Origin: Reticulitermes lucifugus
Lineage: Eukaryota; Arthropoda; Insecta; Blattodea; Rhinotermitidae
Reading direction: 5' to 3'
DNA length: 32,405 bases
NCBI GenBank assembly: GCA_026260175.1
Contig: JAKCWW010005772.1
Location: forward strand, 716-33,120
A program made the translations under genes and the position numbers. Positions 31,141 through 32,405 of this stretch are shown here, in pieces; the first letter of the stretch is position 1, and every line of letters begins with the position of its first letter. The notes under the pieces were generated by a model. That model was not told the origin of the DNA. It saw only the letters and a list, made by a program, of their open reading frames with translations, and searched no databases.

Positions 31141-31840
31141 TTGTTCTTGCGTCGGCTCAAAGTTTCGCCCGACTACAGCACAAAAATTTTCAGTAGCAAG
31201 GAACACAGATTACTACATGGAGGGCAGAGTGCGTCTAGAAGACCGTGTGTGGTAGGGGTGTTGGAAAGAGGTGGAGCAATTACGTATGTTTTTGATGGTC
31301 GGAAGGAGCGGGACTGCATCAGCAGGCCAGAGCGACCAGTATACATCTCTGACGACGAGAAGGAAGGTCGTGAAGGGGTCAATGTCACGTGCGCGGCAAA
31401 GAGAAGCGAACATATATTCGGCAAGACAATAGATGTAATTTGTCTGACGGTTGTATACGTTGAGGAAAACCGTAATATGTTTCCAGGTTGCCTCCATAGT
31501 GTTTGTATGGGTGCCAGTCCGTCCAGGACGAGGTTGAAATTTCGCGCCGACTGTAACAGATGTAACCTACAGTCTAACCTAAGTTTTTCTCGAGTGGCCA
31601 TGTAGTTAACAGAGAACGGTTAGTGGATTGAGGAAGACGAGGTTTAAATATCGCGCCGACTGTAACAGTGCCATAGTCTACATCCTAACCTAAGTTTGTC
31701 TCGGGTGGCCGTGTAGTTATTACACAGACCGAGAACCGACACTGGAGTGAGGAGGATGAGGTTCAAATATCGCACCGACTGTAACAGAGACAGTCTACTC
31801 CCTAACGTAAGTTTGTCTCGAGTGGCCGTGTAGTTAAAGT
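31141..31840. promoter_or_regulatory. CpG-containing candidate promoter region of the minus-strand gene
   Basis: CpG dinucleotides are frequent (gtcggctcaaagtttcgccc, gtcacgtgcgcggcaaag, ttcgcgccgac), in contrast to the CpG-poor DNA around it, as expected for unmethylated promoter or 5' exon DNA. Long open frames on both strands (31141-31605 plus, 31173-31601 minus) overlap each other and probably result from the low stop-codon content. It sits 0.6 kb upstream of E1 on the minus strand and could also serve a gene to the right. Confidence 0.4.
31525..31838. repeat. Three tandem 110-120 bp units with E2F-like cores
   Basis: The marker gactgtaacag recurs at 31549, 31658 and 31777. Each unit runs from (a/g)gttgaaat/ggtttaaata/gttcaaatat through cgc(g/a)ccgactgtaacag and ctaac(c/g)taagtttttctcg-type sequence to gtggcc(a/g)tgtagtta. 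The core is TTTCGCGCC in unit 1, TATCGCGCC in unit 2 and TATCGCACC in unit 3. The first fits the E2F consensus TTTSGCGC. Confidence 0.75.
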
Positions 31841-31884
31841 GTTAATTTTTTGCAAGTTTTGAAGTATTCACAGAAATGTAATTG

Positions 31885-32065
31885 AGAGTTCTGGTCTTCC
31901 AGCATGTGACACTGCATCGCTGCATAAGTGGTTCCTGGCCTTCATCTTCATGGACCTTGACCCCTTGAAGATGAAAGCAACGAATTCCCTCAAAACATCG
32001 GAAACCACTTACCAAGCAACACAGTGTTGCATCCCAAAAGACCATAATCCTTGCTTGTTTAAAAC
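31885..32065 (+). mobile_element. Foldback-like element, copy F
   Basis: The left arm (gttctggtcttccagcatgt... gtggttcctggccttcatct) faces the right arm (gaagatgaaagcaacgaatt... accaagcaacacagtgttgc... tcccaaaagacc). The block cttgaccccttgaagatgaaa corresponds to the inner arms of the copies at 16457 and 26725. No tail or target duplication is clear. Confidence 0.5.
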
Positions 32066-32405
32066 ACTGAAGACACTATTTGTATTTAATAATCGTCGTT
32101 TTGTGCTTTACTTCCAGATGATCCCTTGTTAAAAATTTTTCTTGATTTAATCTTGTCCCCAGGGTAAACCTTAAATAGGGACTTTTCTGTATGTACCAGT
32201 GCTTCGTACACATTATGTTCAGAATTTTCATTCATAAATGAACTGCAGTGCAAAACTTGAGGATATTCCTGCATCCTTGACATGTAAACCGTTTATTTTG
32301 ACAGGTTATGACGGGCATGCTCAACTGGTTGCCGCATAATGCATTACTCATTCTGTCCACACCCATAAATGGCTGGCAGTCTGCAGGGAGGAGCAACAGA
32401 CATCA
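32066..32405. other. Right edge, no gene seen
   Basis: No exon with acceptable splice sites was found. The open frame at 32086-32283 (minus) is not supported. Confidence 0.4.

Noticed and set aside
31141..31605. Overlapping open frames of 154 aa (plus) and 142 aa (minus) in the CpG-containing region
   Set aside because: They overlap on opposite strands and lack recognisable motifs. CpG-containing sequence has fewer stops, so the length alone is weak evidence; a promoter or 5' exon fits better.

Overview
The window is AT-rich, intron-containing animal DNA. It looks like an insect genome, most likely a cockroach or termite. That placement rests on the repeat families (a decayed LINE with an 'RRMRWAGH...GKRRGALRVSVGKPE' tail, Tigger and mariner relics, tRNA-headed SINEs and many foldback elements) and is recalled, not searched. 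There are no operons or bacterial signals. Most of the window is intron or intergenic DNA filled with old transposons.

Two protein-coding loci can be supported. On the plus strand, the last two exons of a small gene lie at about 675-837 and 3377-3597. They join in phase, and a poly(A) signal follows 32 nt after the stop. On the minus strand, a larger gene runs from about 30581 down to 20071. It has a short first coding exon with a probable start Met, a 1.15-kb exon, two helical exons and a 1.6-kb last exon that carries a 42-bp in-frame tandem repeat. I recognise neither protein. Upstream of the minus-strand gene, 31141-31840 is unusually CpG-containing and has three 110-120 bp tandem units with E2F-like TTTCGCGCC/TATCGCGCC cores. 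It is a candidate promoter region.

The repeats, left to right, are: a foldback element (3022-3234); a LINE 3' fragment (1480-2110) beside a tRNA-derived SINE (2150-2390); a hammerhead-ribozyme-like motif (4691-4738, minus); a perfect 32-bp-arm palindrome (5218-5292); further SINE copies; a decayed mariner (about 9645-10331, minus); a 120-bp tandem duplication (12181-12420); a palindromic MITE pair (15121-15309 and 23162-23270); a Tigger/pogo relic (about 15590-17200, minus) split by a foldback (16457-16684); a foldback that contains the assembly gap (19013-19240); two more foldbacks (26182-26350 and 26725-26963); a LINE-like fragment 20 bp from a splice donor (27000-27230); a second Tc/mariner-like relic (about 29050-29800, plus); and a sixth foldback-like copy (31885-32065).

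The most interesting pattern is the foldback family. Four of the six copies are flanked by direct repeats of variable length (9-14 bp), share a non-palindromic 3' tail, and carry a CTGAAGA/stem/GAAA core resembling a degenerate hammerhead. This suggests copying by target-primed reverse transcription, perhaps linked to Penelope-like elements or retrozymes, and not cut-and-paste transposition.
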